A stretch of DNA of 64,000 nucleotides from Apiosordaria backusii. Taxonomy: Eukaryota; Ascomycota; Sordariomycetes; Sordariales; Lasiosphaeriaceae. The translations under genes were made by a program, and so were the position numbers. Position 1 is the stretch's first letter, and every line of letters starts with the position of its first letter. The notes beneath the pieces are model-generated. The model had not been told where the DNA came from. It saw nothing but the letters and a program-made list of their open reading frames with translations, and searched no databases. The stretch lies in assembly GCA_030549205.1 (NCBI GenBank), contig JAUKTV010000012.1, positions 868,001-932,000 of the forward strand. The letters are read 5' to 3'. Positions 1 through 10,554 of the stretch are shown piece after piece.

Positions 1-528
1 CAATCCCTCAAGACCTCAAAGCGTCTCTCAGTACACCAGTAACCGAACTTTTGCTGTGTCGTAAAATGTTCCGTTGTCGAGTCCTCTCATGAACATAGAA
101 CAAAATGGTGTGTCCGTAAGTTTCTCGATCGCAATATCTCGAAGTTTTGTAATAGATGAGGGCAAGGCGGTCAAACCCCTGTAAGTCGAGAGAACAAGAG
201 AAAGTTGCTAACTGTTGAAGGTCTGAGTGAGTGCAGTTAAGTCCCTATTTGTACTTTTCCAGACGTCTGCCCGAGTTGTGTGGAGGCAAGCCACAACGCC
301 ACCTGGCCGAGAAACACACAAACACGAAAACCTCAAATTGGAACACTCGAGAGCTACCAGAAAACAGTCCGGAAAACCTTGTGTGGTGGCGCACTTGTCA
401 TCAAAGACCATTATAAATGGGTGCCCCCCCCACACACAAATTTACGTCCTCTCGCTCCCAAATTTGCACCACGGACATCCAACCGGACATCACCTCTCGA
501 TCTAATCAACTCCAGACAAACCGCCATC
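1..528. other. Upstream region of the first gene
   Basis: No coding region is supported before the ATG at 529. The frame open from 280 only starts with GTG, so it is read as 5' leader. A TATA-like box lies at 412-418. Between them is a pyrimidine-rich leader with a run of C (424-431), typical of fungal 5' UTRs. Confidence 0.5.
412..418 (+). promoter_or_regulatory. Candidate TATA box for the 529-1101 gene
   Basis: TATAAAT lies about 110 bp upstream of the ATG at 529 and is followed by a CT-rich leader. Spacing and context fit a core promoter, but no transcript evidence is available. Confidence 0.4.
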
Positions 529-1101
529 ATGTCAGGCATCTTTACCACGATCATGAACATCCCCACCACAATTGCGGACACAATAGTTGATACTGTCTGT
601 TCACCTGATTTCATTGGCTGGGCGACAATCATCTTCTCTTGCATATTCTACAAGTTTTACCTCGGCCAGCTCGAGGCTGCCACTCCTGCACCCCGGCCCA
701 GAAGAAGAGTCCAGGCCCCTCCTGCACCCCAGCCCGACACCGGGCGGAGAGCTCTCCCTCCTCTCTTCCGAGCCCCAACACAATATGTCAAAAGAGCACC
801 AAACAAGCCATCGCCCTCCGACAACCGTACCAAACTTCGGGTTCCTGATGATCACGAGCTCGAAAAGCGTCTTCGAAAGTTGTTTCCCCTGGTGAGCGAT
901 AACGATATCCACCGGGCCCTGTCCCACGCCCGTTCCTCTGTCGCGCGGCGTCTCCCCCCGATGCTTTACGATGAATTCAGTCAATTCCTGAACGATTTGG
1001 CAATGGGTCGTCCCATCACAAGTGGGCCCCCGGCCCCGGGACCGCTTGATGGTCGGACTCTGAGACTCATCATCAGTATTCTTGAACGAGAGAATGCGTG
1101 A
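529..1101 (+). CDS. Small hypothetical protein with one membrane segment
   Basis: This is a 190-residue single-exon protein that I do not recognise. Residues about 27-45 (DFIGWATIIFSCIFYKFYLG) form one hydrophobic segment, preceded by a short N-terminus and followed by a proline/arginine-rich linker (about 50-105). The C-terminal part is predicted helical and charged (DDHELEKRLRKLF... to about 165). The likely layout is a single-pass anchored protein with a basic, helical soluble domain. ATG 529 is the first in-frame ATG; upstream the frame only offers GTG. A TATA-like box sits about 110 bp upstream. The bias toward C-ending codons and the length support coding, but no family can be assigned. 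Confidence 0.6.
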   Translation: MSGIFTTIMNIPTTIADTIVDTVCSPDFIGWATIIFSCIFYKFYLGQLEAATPAPRPRRRVQAPPAPQPDTGRRALPPLFRAPTQYVKRAPNKPSPSDNRTKLRVPDDHELEKRLRKLFPLVSDNDIHRALSHARSSVARRLPPMLYDEFSQFLNDLAMGRPITSGPPAPGPLDGRTLRLIISILERENA

Positions 1102-1779
1102 TGGTGACACATGTCCTTATGGAACTCCTCACTACCCGCACCGTGCTGGCCCTGTCTATCCAATATATTCGGCATATCATCAGTGGCTGTATCGTGTATG
1201 TATAGCCCGATTTTCACCTTGCTCGACAGCTTGCTGACAAACCCTTTGCAGATACTTGGATAGAGGCTTTTTGTCAAGTTTGTTGTCTTATTGTATCTTA
1301 CTTTGTGCGTCATTGATTAGACCCTACTCTCGTCCTTGTGATACCTCTCCGCGCGCCATTGATCAGACGCAGTTCCCGTCTTTCTGGGCACCGCAATGCC
1401 CGTCAAGAAAATAACGGATAAGGCTGATCCTGGTACCCGAGATCTTTATCGTAGGGCACAGGGAGGAAGGCAATATGGGTTTTAGTAATGGGGTTTAGGA
1501 TCGGTTTTGCTTAGTTCAAGTCTACCTTCGTCGTGATGGGCTGGGGAGGGTCAAAACAAATCAGGGGCAAAAAAGGGGCTGCCACAGCAACGGTGCCCTA
1601 CTCTTGGCTATTCGTACTCAGCCCTAACCCTCAGTTGATAGCACATCGTGTTACATAGCTCACTGCCGTATATTTAATAAACATGAAAAAAAGATAAAAG
1701 ACACCTGAATCTCGTGTAACGACAGGTAGCCTATATTGATGTCTGGAGACAAAAAAAGGATCGTCGAAGACGGGAATTG
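1102..1779. other. Intergenic region, no gene seen
   Basis: About 680 bp between the small hypothetical gene and the tRNA. It holds the 3' flank of the first gene and, at its right end, the Pol III terminator of the tRNA. No ORF with coding character is seen. Confidence 0.5.
1751..1757 (-). terminator. RNA polymerase III terminator of tRNA-Lys
   Basis: A run of seven A on the plus strand gives T7 on the minus strand, 23 bases past the discriminator base of the tRNA. This is the expected Pol III stop. Confidence 0.75.
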
Positions 1780-1877
1780 AGCCCGACGTGGGGGCTACGT
1801 GGGGGTCGAACCCACAACCTTGAGATTTCGGAGTACTCCTTAAGAGTCTCACGCTCTACCGATTGAGCTAGCCGGGC
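1780..1877 (-). tRNA. tRNA-Lys(CTT) with a 14-nt intron and an 11-nt duplication
   Basis: Read on the minus strand: acceptor strand GCCCGGC (1877-1871), D arm GCTC/GAGC (1868-1853), anticodon stem TGAGA/TCTCA (1851-1847, 1825-1821), anticodon CTT (1844-1842), T arm GTGGG/CCCAC with loop TTCGACC (1815-1799), acceptor strand GTCGGGC (1787-1781) and discriminator T (1780). A and B box promoters look intact. A canonical 14-nt intron (1840-1827) sits one base 3' of the anticodon. The odd part is 11 extra bases (1798-1788) between the T stem and the 3' acceptor strand. They are a 10/11-match tandem copy of the next 11 bases (CCCCCACGTAG then CCCCCACGTCG). Without them the acceptor stem pairs at all seven positions (one G-U). 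With them the 3' strand cannot directly follow the T stem, so the tRNA may be non-functional or the bulge tolerated. Confidence 0.85.
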
Positions 1878-2130
1878 AGGCCAACCAAGTGTTTGATATT
1901 TTAGTTTGGCAAACTCTGGATCCATGCCTTGGTCAAATCACAATTATCAGTCGCAAACACTGTTACCCATCGCAAGCAACACATTTTGGCAGAAGGTTAT
2001 TCATGAAAAGAAATAAACCCTGATCACATTTCTATCATAAAATCTCCGTGTAAATATCGCAAACCATCGTATCCCCCCCAACTCCCATTCCCAAATCATC
2101 ATCATCATCATCTCTTCCCATCAGAAATCA

Positions 2131-4668
2131 TCAATGCCTCCTCTCACACCACAACCCCCCCCTCTCCCTCGGCCAAGTCCACCCCCCAATCTCCCCCGGA
2201 TCAACCCCCCACTCAAGCGCACTCCCGCTACACCTCAACTGCTCATTCCTCAGCTCCTCCCTCGCCATCCCCCCCTTTCCCTTCAATATCCCCCTCCCCT
2301 TTTCCCCATCACTTGACAACCGATCAATCGCCTCCATCGCCAAACTAAACCTATCCGTCCCATTCCTAATCGCCAGCTCCAACGGCGTGTCAATATTCCC
2401 CTTTTCCCTATACCCCCTCACTGTCAAATTCTCCCCCGCCCCCGGTCTGCCATGCGTGAGCCGATACACCAAAAACGGATACGAATGAAAGTTGAAAATG
2501 ACGGGCTTGTCATCTGTGAAGAGCGCCGACCACTCCGCGTTTGTCAGGCCGTGGGGGTGCTCCTCGTGGGAGATCAATTTGAACAAATCAACGACGTTGA
2601 CGCAGCGGATTTTGAGCGTGGGGAAGTGGTCTAGTAAAAGGGAGATGGCGGCGAGGGATTCCTGCGTGGAGATGTCGCCGCAGGATGCCATCACCAGGTC
2701 TGGCTCGGAGCCAGCGGGGACGGAGGAGAAGGCGGGCCAGATGCCGATGCCTTTTGTGCAGTGGATTACCGCGTCGGGCATGGAGAGGAATTGGAGGTGG
2801 GGTTGCTTGTCTGCTACGATGACGTTGACGTAGTTTGATGACCGTAGGCAGTGGTCGGTGACTGACAAGAGACAGTTCCCGTCGGGGGGCAGGTAGATCC
2901 TCACGACTTCTGGGGATTTGTTCGCGACAACGTCCAGGAACCCAGGATCTTGATGTGTGAAGCCGTTGTGGTCTTGTCGCCACACCACCGCCGTCAGGAG
3001 GATGTTCAACGAAGGAATGGGATGCCGCCAGGTGACCTCGAGGCACTTCTCCAGCCACTTGCAGTGCTGGTTCACCATCGAGTCAATGACATGGATGAAC
3101 GGCTCGTAAGAGTTGAGCAGCCCGTGACGGCCAGAAAGGAGATACCCCTCCAGCCAACCCTCGCAGGTGTGCTCAGACAACATCTCCATCACTCTCCCCT
3201 CCGTAGCAAGATTTCCCCCGTTGGCGTCTTCCTCAAAGTACTCCCCCATCCAGACCTTCTTCGCCACCTCGTACACATTCCCAAGCTTGTTCGACTCCGT
3301 CTCATCCGGCCCGAACAACCGGAAATTCGTCGGGTTCAGCGCCATGATATCCCTCAAGAACCGTGCCATATTCGCCATCGACCCCTCCAGCGTCACGGCT
3401 GGGTGATCAACCTTCAAACCGTACTCCCTAAAATCCGGCATCCGCAACGGTTTCTGAAGGATACCTCCATTAGCAACCGGGTTGGCAGACATTCGCCGGT
3501 TACCAGTAGGACACAGCTCCCTCAGCTCACCCGAAATCTTCCCCCCATTCGCAGTAAACAACCTCTCCGGCTCATAACTCTTCATCCAGCTCTCCAACAA
3601 CGCTCGATGCTCCGGGTTATCATGCACATCCGTCAACGGCACCTGATGACTCCTCCAATACCCCTCCAGATAATTCGTATTCCCATTAATCCTCCTCGGC
3701 CCCGTCCACCCCTTCGGACTCCTCAAAATTACCACCGGCCACATCGGCCTAAACGCCTTCCCCGTACTCCTCGCCTGCTGCTGAAACTTCCTAATCTCCA
3801 ACACGCAATGCTCCAACGTAGCCGCCATAGCCTGGTGCATACTCTCCACCTCATCCCCCTCGACAAAATACGGCTGGTACCCATACCCCCTAAACAAACT
3901 CTCCAGCTCCTCATGACTGATCCTCGCCAAGATCGTCGGGTTGTTAATCTTGTACCCATTCAAATGCAAAACCGGCAGCACCGCCCCATCCGTAATCGGA
4001 TTCAAAAACTTGGTACTATGCCAGCTCGTAGCCAACGGCCCCGTCTCCGCCTCCCCATCCCCCACCATCGTCACCGCAATCAACTCCGGATTGTCAAACA
4101 CCGCCCCAAACGCATGACTTATCGAGTACCCCAACTCCCCCCCCTCGTGCAAACTCCCCGGCGTCTCTGGCGTAGCATGACTGCCTATCCCCCCCGGGAA
4201 AGAGAACTGCTTGAAAAACTTTTGCAACCCAACCTCGTCCTCTGAACATTCAGGATACACCTCCGAGTACGTCCCCTCCAAGTAAGCCTGCGACAGCACA
4301 GCCGGCGCTCCATGCCCTGGCCCGCTAATGAAAATCGCATCGAGATCGTACTTTTTAATCAGCCGGTTGAAGTGCATATAAGTGAAAATCTGACCGGGGG
4401 CGGAGCCAAAGTGCCCGAGGAGACGGGCTTTGAAGTGTGATTTCTCAAGGGGCGCGGTGAGGAGGGGGTTGGAGCGAAGGTAGATCATTCCCAGGGAGAG
4501 GTACAGCGAGGCTTTGAAGAAGTCGTTGTATTTCTCCACTTCCTCTTTTGTCAGGGGGGAGCCCTTGATGGTCGAGCGGGCGGGGCCATAGGGGCTGATG
4601 CTCTTGGGTTGTTGGGCGGGTTGGTCGGGTTGTTGTTGCTGTGAGCTCATGTCTGGTTGTTCGCTCAT
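2131..4668 (-). CDS. Xylulose-5-phosphate/fructose-6-phosphate phosphoketolase
   Basis: An 845-residue intronless protein. It is a thiamine-diphosphate enzyme that cleaves xylulose-5-P (or fructose-6-P) with phosphate to acetyl-phosphate plus glyceraldehyde-3-P (or erythrose-4-P), part of the fungal phosphoketolase route; cytosolic. Visible family motifs: SGPGHGAP (115-122), HEGGELGY (174-181), the ThDP-binding GDGEAETGP (203-211) and HLNGYKINNPT (235-245). The central XFP domain and C-terminal domain (ending near RGYREKGNIDTPLELAIRNG) follow, and length matches the usual 790-830 plus a short Gln-rich N-terminal extension. The acidic/glycine-rich last 50 residues are less conserved. The ATG at 4668 is the only start ahead of the conserved N-terminus; a second Met seven codons later would also work. 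A TATA-like box lies about 130 bp upstream. No acetate kinase gene lies in the window. Confidence 0.95.
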   Translation of the reverse strand: MSEQPDMSSQQQQPDQPAQQPKSISPYGPARSTIKGSPLTKEEVEKYNDFFKASLYLSLGMIYLRSNPLLTAPLEKSHFKARLLGHFGSAPGQIFTYMHFNRLIKKYDLDAIFISGPGHGAPAVLSQAYLEGTYSEVYPECSEDEVGLQKFFKQFSFPGGIGSHATPETPGSLHEGGELGYSISHAFGAVFDNPELIAVTMVGDGEAETGPLATSWHSTKFLNPITDGAVLPVLHLNGYKINNPTILARISHEELESLFRGYGYQPYFVEGDEVESMHQAMAATLEHCVLEIRKFQQQARSTGKAFRPMWPVVILRSPKGWTGPRRINGNTNYLEGYWRSHQVPLTDVHDNPEHRALLESWMKSYEPERLFTANGGKISGELRELCPTGNRRMSANPVANGGILQKPLRMPDFREYGLKVDHPAVTLEGSMANMARFLRDIMALNPTNFRLFGPDETESNKLGNVYEVAKKVWMGEYFEEDANGGNLATEGRVMEMLSEHTCEGWLEGYLLSGRHGLLNSYEPFIHVIDSMVNQHCKWLEKCLEVTWRHPIPSLNILLTAVVWRQDHNGFTHQDPGFLDVVANKSPEVVRIYLPPDGNCLLSVTDHCLRSSNYVNVIVADKQPHLQFLSMPDAVIHCTKGIGIWPAFSSVPAGSEPDLVMASCGDISTQESLAAISLLLDHFPTLKIRCVNVVDLFKLISHEEHPHGLTNAEWSALFTDDKPVIFNFHSYPFLVYRLTHGRPGAGENLTVRGYREKGNIDTPLELAIRNGTDRFSLAMEAIDRLSSDGEKGRGILKGKGGMAREELRNEQLRCSGSALEWGVDPGEIGGWTWPRERGGLWCERRH

Positions 4669-4794
4669 GATTGCCCAAACAAAATTTGTTATTGTGAGTG
4701 TCTTGAATGTAATGTAATATTGCTAGACAGAAGCTTCTAAGAAAGCTAAAGAGGAAAAGGGAAAAGGTCTGAGAGAAACAAGCAACTTTGCCTG

Positions 4795-4802
4795 TTTTTA
4801 TA
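4795..4802 (-). promoter_or_regulatory. Candidate TATA box for phosphoketolase
   Basis: TATAAAAA on the minus strand, about 127 bp upstream of the phosphoketolase start codon, followed downstream by a pyrimidine/purine-biased leader. Inference from position and sequence only. Confidence 0.4.
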
Positions 4803-5481
4803 GTCCTGCCTACCTTACCTACATGGTGATGAAAAGCGAGAGTGATGGAGCGAGTGACAATCATGATTTCTGGACCAGATCAGGTAGGGACGGCATCAAA
4901 CTCATCCAATACCATCCCTGGGGCTCTGCACGCCGCCCCGTGTCACGAGACTAACGCTGGCCATCTTCGTAAACGCAATGTGTGGTGAGCATAGCATGTC
5001 CTGCCAAAAAAAAAAAGGTGGTCTGATGGTTGTAGGCGAAAAAAAAAAAGGGTTGCATTGGAGTCTGGAGAGCAGGAGCCGGCCGAAGCTGAGCGATATG
5101 CGTTTGCTGTGGGGGCTGGCTCTGGTTGGTTGGTGATGGGTGTCGTTATCGCTGGGATGGAAGCGTCATCGGTGGGAGCCGATATATCATCATGTCCGGC
5201 TATTTTTTGCCCATTTTGTGAGTCTCTCCTCCAAAGTAGATTGTACAACTTGATGCTCTTTTTCAAGTGTATTCTTGACTCTTCATGGCCATCACAATTA
5301 TTGCTCTATAAAGTGAAGTGAAGTCAAGACAAGCACTGACAAGCAACCCCCTAAACTGAGCCGGCACGCCCAAAAGCTATGACCACCCCCACTCGGGAAC
5401 CCGGCAAGCGGCGCCTTTCGGAGCCCAGGGACCAGGGGCGTAGCAAACCTGGAACAGACGAACATCTGATGCCTTGAGCAT
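4803..5481. other. Upstream flank of phosphoketolase, no further gene
   Basis: Between the phosphoketolase promoter and the MULE copy. It contains two short A-runs (5007-5017 and 5041-5049) and no convincing ORF. The last nine to ten bases, CTTGAGCAT(C) at 5473-5482, are the left target-site duplication of the transposon. Confidence 0.5.
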
Positions 5482-5546
5482 CGATTTCTCTATATTTACG
5501 GTACTGGATTTTTAGATTTACAGTGCTCTATTTGTATTAGCTAGGA
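5482..5546 (+). repeat. Left terminal inverted repeat of MULE copy 1
   Basis: Matches the reverse complement of 9039-9103 with scattered, mainly transition, differences. It contains the internal direct repeat ATTYACRGTRCT spaced 22 bp apart, which may be a double transposase-binding site. Confidence 0.8.
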
Positions 5547-8500
5547 AAGGAAGGATCTTATAGAGTCTTGCTATAATATTAGCCATAGCTAAATTTTGCA
5601 GTAATAAGCATTTTATTAAGACTTATAAAAATCCTACAATTAGCGAAGATAACTATTCTATATAGACTTAGTAGCAATTTTATATAAACTTAATAGATTT
5701 TAACTAATGCAATTAAAAGCTATAGATATAGCCTAAAACGCTTAAAAATGATGTTTTTTTAATTATATTACTATTAAATTCTATAGTTATATAAAACCTT
5801 AACCCTACTACCGTTATTACTATTAGCTTTTATACTAGCTTTTATATTAAGTACCTTAATTTAAAGAAGGTACCTTTTAAAGCCTTTAAACTATAGAAGC
5901 CTAGAAAGTTAATACTAATAGCCTACCTTAAATTAGGTATATTTATAAGCCGTTAATAGTCCTTTTATATTAGAATAGTAAAACCGGTATATAGTATAGT
6001 TACTAAACTTACTATTACAATTGATATATCGTTATTACTATATTTTAACTAAGGTTAATATATTAAATAGGTTATTAGGTCCTTATTAGTAAAGCTATTG
6101 TTAGGAATAAAGGTATTATCGGTAGTAATTATAATAGTTATAGCTATACTTATAACTACTATTAAAAGTAAAGTAATTTTAATTATTGATTTTGCTTTTA
6201 AATAGCCTCTTTTAATTATTTTATTTCTTTTTTTTACTTTTAAGCTACTATAAGTTTCTTTTTTTAAAGTTTAAGCAGGGCATTGTAAGTAGGCTTACAG
6301 TAAATAGAATTATCGACCTATATAGCTACTAATAGTAATAGCTAAGCACTATTAACTACTATTGTCTGGACAGTAATAGTTACTTACTAACGTTTATTAA
6401 GGATAATAGTAAAGTTAGCTATATACTAAATAGTAAAGAAGTTTTAAGTATATACTTAATTAGGTTAGTTTCTATATTAAAAGTAGGGTTTTAATATAGT
6501 TATAAAATATACTTTTTAAAGTTTTAAATACTAATAAGAATCTACATTTTAAAGGCTTAAAGGTACTATACCTTATTTATACTTATATAATTTATACTAA
6601 TAAGGCAAACTAAATTAGCGGCAGTAATTTTTACTATAAGTTATTACTTAATAAGCTACTTGGCTATCTTTAACTATAATATCTAATAGATCTAATTGCT
6701 ACTATAATAATTCCAAACCTTTATACCTAATAAGGTATTAAAGTAGCCGAATAAGATAGTAAAAGTACTTCCGGTTATATTTCTAAACCTACTTAATAAG
6801 CTCCTTATAATACTTTACTTATATAGTACTGAAAGCCTCTTTAATAGCCTAAATTAAAATAAAAAGATTAATATAGCAGTTAATAATATAGTATTTAAAG
6901 AAACTATAAGCTTCCTCGGTATAAAAAGTTAAGTATATTCTAAAATTACAATACTTTTTAATAGTAAATTAGCAGAATTTATACCTTATAGGTAAGTAGG
7001 TTATAGCTAAATAGGTAATTAAAGCTATAAAATATATTAAAAATAGTATATAATGTTAAATATTAAGAAAACTTACCTTATTAAGTATTAAATTTCTTAT
7101 ATAATATATCCTAATTCTTTTAAAACTAGTCTTTTATTTCTAAATAAACTACCGCTACTTAAGAAAAAAAAAAGCTATTAGTATTATTAATCTACTTACA
7201 ATTAGAATTAACTAGCGCTTTACTATCCTTTATAAATATAACCTTAAGTTAGCGCAAAGGTATTATACCTTAATAAATTTACTAACAGTTTTAATAATAA
7301 AGGTATCGAATAATAATATTACTAATAGTAACGTTAACCTTAATAGCATTAATAGCTTTAATAGAAGATTCCTAATTATAAAGATAACTATTAGCCAAGC
7401 CTTTTTTACTTAAAGTAATATCTTTAAGTAGACTATTCTACTTTTTTCTAATATTAAATACAACGTTCTTTATAACATACTATAGGCAAATTTAATACTA
7501 TATACTATCGTTAAAGACCTAACGGTATACCTTTTTAAAAGCTTTATTAAAGTCAGTAATAATAATAGTTAAGCAATTAATTTCTTTAATATTAAAGATA
7601 TCCTCTATTTAATTAAAAAACTATAAAAAGGTCTCCTCGGTCTTATCGCTTATTAAACTATATATTAAATTAAACATAGTATTTATCTCTATAATCCTAC
7701 AATATTAAAGAAGTAATATATTGTATTAGTTAACCTTATAAGTATAGTTAGTTGCCTATAATTTAAGGTTCTTTTTCTATATATTAATACTTTACCGATA
7801 AGTTTAAAAAATCCAAATATATAGCCCAATAATAAAATCAATATATTTTCTAATAATAGCCTTATTATTTTTATATAAGTACTTAAGGAAGACTTAAAAA
7901 GGCATAAGGTCTATAGCCTTATTTACTATTACAATATTATAAATATTAGAATCTATAAGTAAAACTTCAGGCTTTATTTTACAGAAGGTATTTTTAATTT
8001 ACTAAAGGTTAATAAAAGTCTATCTATTAAAAACTAAGACCTCTTCGATTATATCGTTAGTATAGTTAAAGCGGCAATGCCTTAAAAGGTAAGCAATAAG
8101 TTTAAAGTTAAAATGGTTATAGTAATTTAGCTTTTAAATAATAAAGGCCTATATTTAATTATATAGCAGTTAGTTTATTACTAACAGTAAAGTAATAGCG
8201 AAATAGCTATAATACTTACTCTCCTACTAGCTTTACTATTTTACTTTACAGCCTTTGCTTTTTAAAGGCAGTCTTTTCTAAGCGATTTTATAATCTACTT
8301 ACTAATACTTTACAAACAAAAAACCAGACCTTCTAAGTAAATTAAATTATAGTAAGAAAGGTACCTTACCTTACCTTTACCGATAGGGTTATAAAAGTAT
8401 AGTTTAAAAATATAAAAGCTAAGCTACTTAACTACGTCGTTAACCTTATAGAAAAGCACTTTATAAAAGGCCTATTCTTTATCTTTTAAGTAGGAAAAAG

Positions 8501-8825
8501 CCTTTTCTAAATGGTCTTTAGTATAGTTAGAAGACTTAAGGCAGCGGCTTACTATTTAGTCCTCGGAATTACTACTTAAACTGCTTAGAATTTAGACCTT
8601 AAAATCGCTTAATTCTGGCTTAACCACTGCAGATATAGGTTTCTTAGCGACTTTAGAAGGGTTTAAAGTAATTAAAAGCTTCGAATATACACGTTTATAG
8701 CCTTTACCAATAGAAAAAGAAGAGGGCTTATAAATAAGGCTTTAAATAGGTAGGAATTCGTTATCTAAAGAATCGGAAGATTTAATAATAATAGGCCTTT
8801 AAGCAAACATCTTAATAGCAGTAGT

Positions 8826-8905
8826 AGGTAGGTAGCCAATAGGTCTATAAGTAAGTAGCTAGTAGGTCAGGTAAGTAGGTAGCTAGTAAGTTAAGTAGGT
8901 AGATG
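8826..8905. repeat. TAGGTAGG-type variable repeat inside MULE copy 1
   Basis: A run of imperfect GTAGGTAG/GTAAGTAG units just upstream of the transposase start. The equivalent tract in copy 2 (about 51460-51515) is shorter, which accounts for most of the length difference between the two copies. Confidence 0.6.
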
Positions 8906-9038
8906 GCAGTAGTAGTAATGGTTGCAATGTTAACGCTCAGGCAATTTCTATAGAAAACTCTAATCTGGCTTTTAAAAATATTAGTCTATGTTAAGTACTG
9001 TAAAAAATAGGTATGGCTGACATTGTAGAACATTCTTT

Positions 9039-9103
9039 TCTTAGTTAGTGTAGGTGGAGCACCGTGAATCTAAAAATCCAGCACCGTGAATATAGAGAAC
9101 CCG
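9039..9103 (-). repeat. Right terminal inverted repeat of MULE copy 1
   Basis: Less mutated than the left end. It ends in ...TATAGAGAACCCG at 9103 and is followed directly by the second copy of the target-site duplication (9104-9113). Confidence 0.8.
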
Positions 9104-10554
9104 CTTGAGCATCTCTGCAGGGTCTGGAACATCTGCCTCATCAGATCATCTGAATCTCCTGATCCTGCATCGTCTCTCGGCTTTTCGGGAGAGGAACTCC
9201 AACTGAATGGGCCAGCTAACAAAGATTCTTTGCTGCGTCATTCCATGGGGTGAGGCTCAAGGTGATTGTTGAAGGCCTTATCGGGCCGTCTCCCAGTCTT
9301 TTGTTCACGCCTTTGAGCAAGGTGATTTTGCCTGCCTGTCTATACATCAGCCTTGATGCCTATGGTTTGCTCGTCCTAGTTGGGATGTTGGGATGGCACA
9401 TACACTTGATAGCAGAATTCACAACTTTCAGATTCATGAAAATACATTTCATCTCATTCATTCGCGATTTGCTTGCTAGTCATTGGGGGTATAATCACCT
9501 CACCTCTCCCATCTCTCTCTCCCCATCTCTCTCACTCGCACCTCGATATGAAACCTTCAAACCACCATCCAAATATCAGCAATATCCAAATAAATGATCG
9601 CAAAAGGTGAAACGCGCACGCCAAGTATAAAGAAGTGATCAAATAACACAAGAAAAACAAAATAACAAAATTTCTTTCATAAACATCAATCAACAACACG
9701 AGATAATAATAAACATGTGCACACAAGGGCTAAAAACCAACAAAAAAGAAACCACCCAACTCAAACTCAATATCAATCATTCCTTCAATTGCCGTGTTGT
9801 CTTCTCTCTTTCAACCACAACCGGACCAGCCGCTGCAACTTTATCCTCCTTACAGGAAAAAATAACACACAAAGACAGAAACTATCGTACCAAAAAGTTG
9901 CAGCCCCCCCCCCCCCCCCCCCTTTCCCTCCCCACACGGCAAAGACAAAAAGGAAAACAAAAACAAAAAGGTATCATCATCCTCGAACTCATCCATCCCA
10001 TTCCTGCTCCTCTTCTCCCTTCCCATGCTTGTATTCCACCCTCTTGCAAACCCCCCCATGATTTCCATGCAATCAATTCAATCATTTGTGTTTGTGTGTG
10101 TGTATCGTTCGTGTATTCGAGTTTCGAGCCGAGTGTGTCGTCCATCGCATCTCTCACCCCAATCCTTTTGGCTCCGTACAACAACCCCAACCTGAGTAAA
10201 CCCTCTCCCCTCTCCCCTCAAAATTAGATTAGATATCAGCCAGCTGACCATAAAGACTGTATAATGTAGGTCTCATGGCTAAGGTATCATATCGTGATAA
10301 GAAAAGCAACCGCAGAAAAAACAGACGTGAGTGTGTGTGACCGCAATGGCGCAAGCATCAAACCCGCGAAAAAAAAAGACCGAGTGTGTGCCTCATCGTC
10401 CCCAAAACAAGCCAAAACAAAAAAAAAACAAAAAAAAAAAAAAAAAACAAGGCAGAGCGACAGTGGTATCAACGTCAACCTCAACAAACAAAACAAAACG
10501 CCTTGCCCCATTATCCCCCCTACTCAAACATCCCATTTCCCACCTCTTTCACCT
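9104..10554. other. 3' flank of the RasGAP gene, no coding region
   Basis: This stretch should hold the 3' UTR of the RasGAP gene. It contains a run of 19 C (9904-9922), an 18-A run (10430-10447) and a short TG repeat (about 10087-10105). The ORFs across it are low-complexity shadows of these tracts. Confidence 0.5.

Larger units (their letters stand above)
5482..9103 (-). mobile_element. RIP-mutated Mutator-like element (MULE), copy 1
   Basis: A 3.6-kb DNA transposon with imperfect terminal inverted repeats of about 65 bp. The left end is CGATTTCTCTATATTTACGG and the right end, reverse complemented, is CGGGTTCTCTATATTCACGG. It is flanked by a 9-10 bp target-site duplication CTTGAGCAT(C) at 5473 and 9104. 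The interior is strongly AT-rich, nearly free of CpA/TpG and packed with TpA, the signature of RIP. The transposase reading frame starts at the ATG ending at 8810 on the minus strand but is full of stops. The same MULE transposase domain that is clearer in copy 2 (51261-54858) is recognisable, so copy 1 is the same family in inverted orientation. Non-autonomous and dead. The element ends could shift by one base. Confidence 0.9.

Noticed and set aside
280..528. Upstream extension of the first ORF from 280
   Set aside because: The frame begins with GTG and lies upstream of a TATA-like box and a leader; ATG 529 is the first in-frame ATG.
5482..9103. Alternative reading of the repeat as a hAT or LTR element
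   Set aside because: A 9-10 bp duplication, TIRs of about 65 bp and the readable MULE transposase core in copy 2 favour Mutator-like; no LTRs are present.
9715..10227. ORFs over C-run and A-run upstream flank
   Set aside because: Low-complexity translation of homopolymer tracts; no domain.
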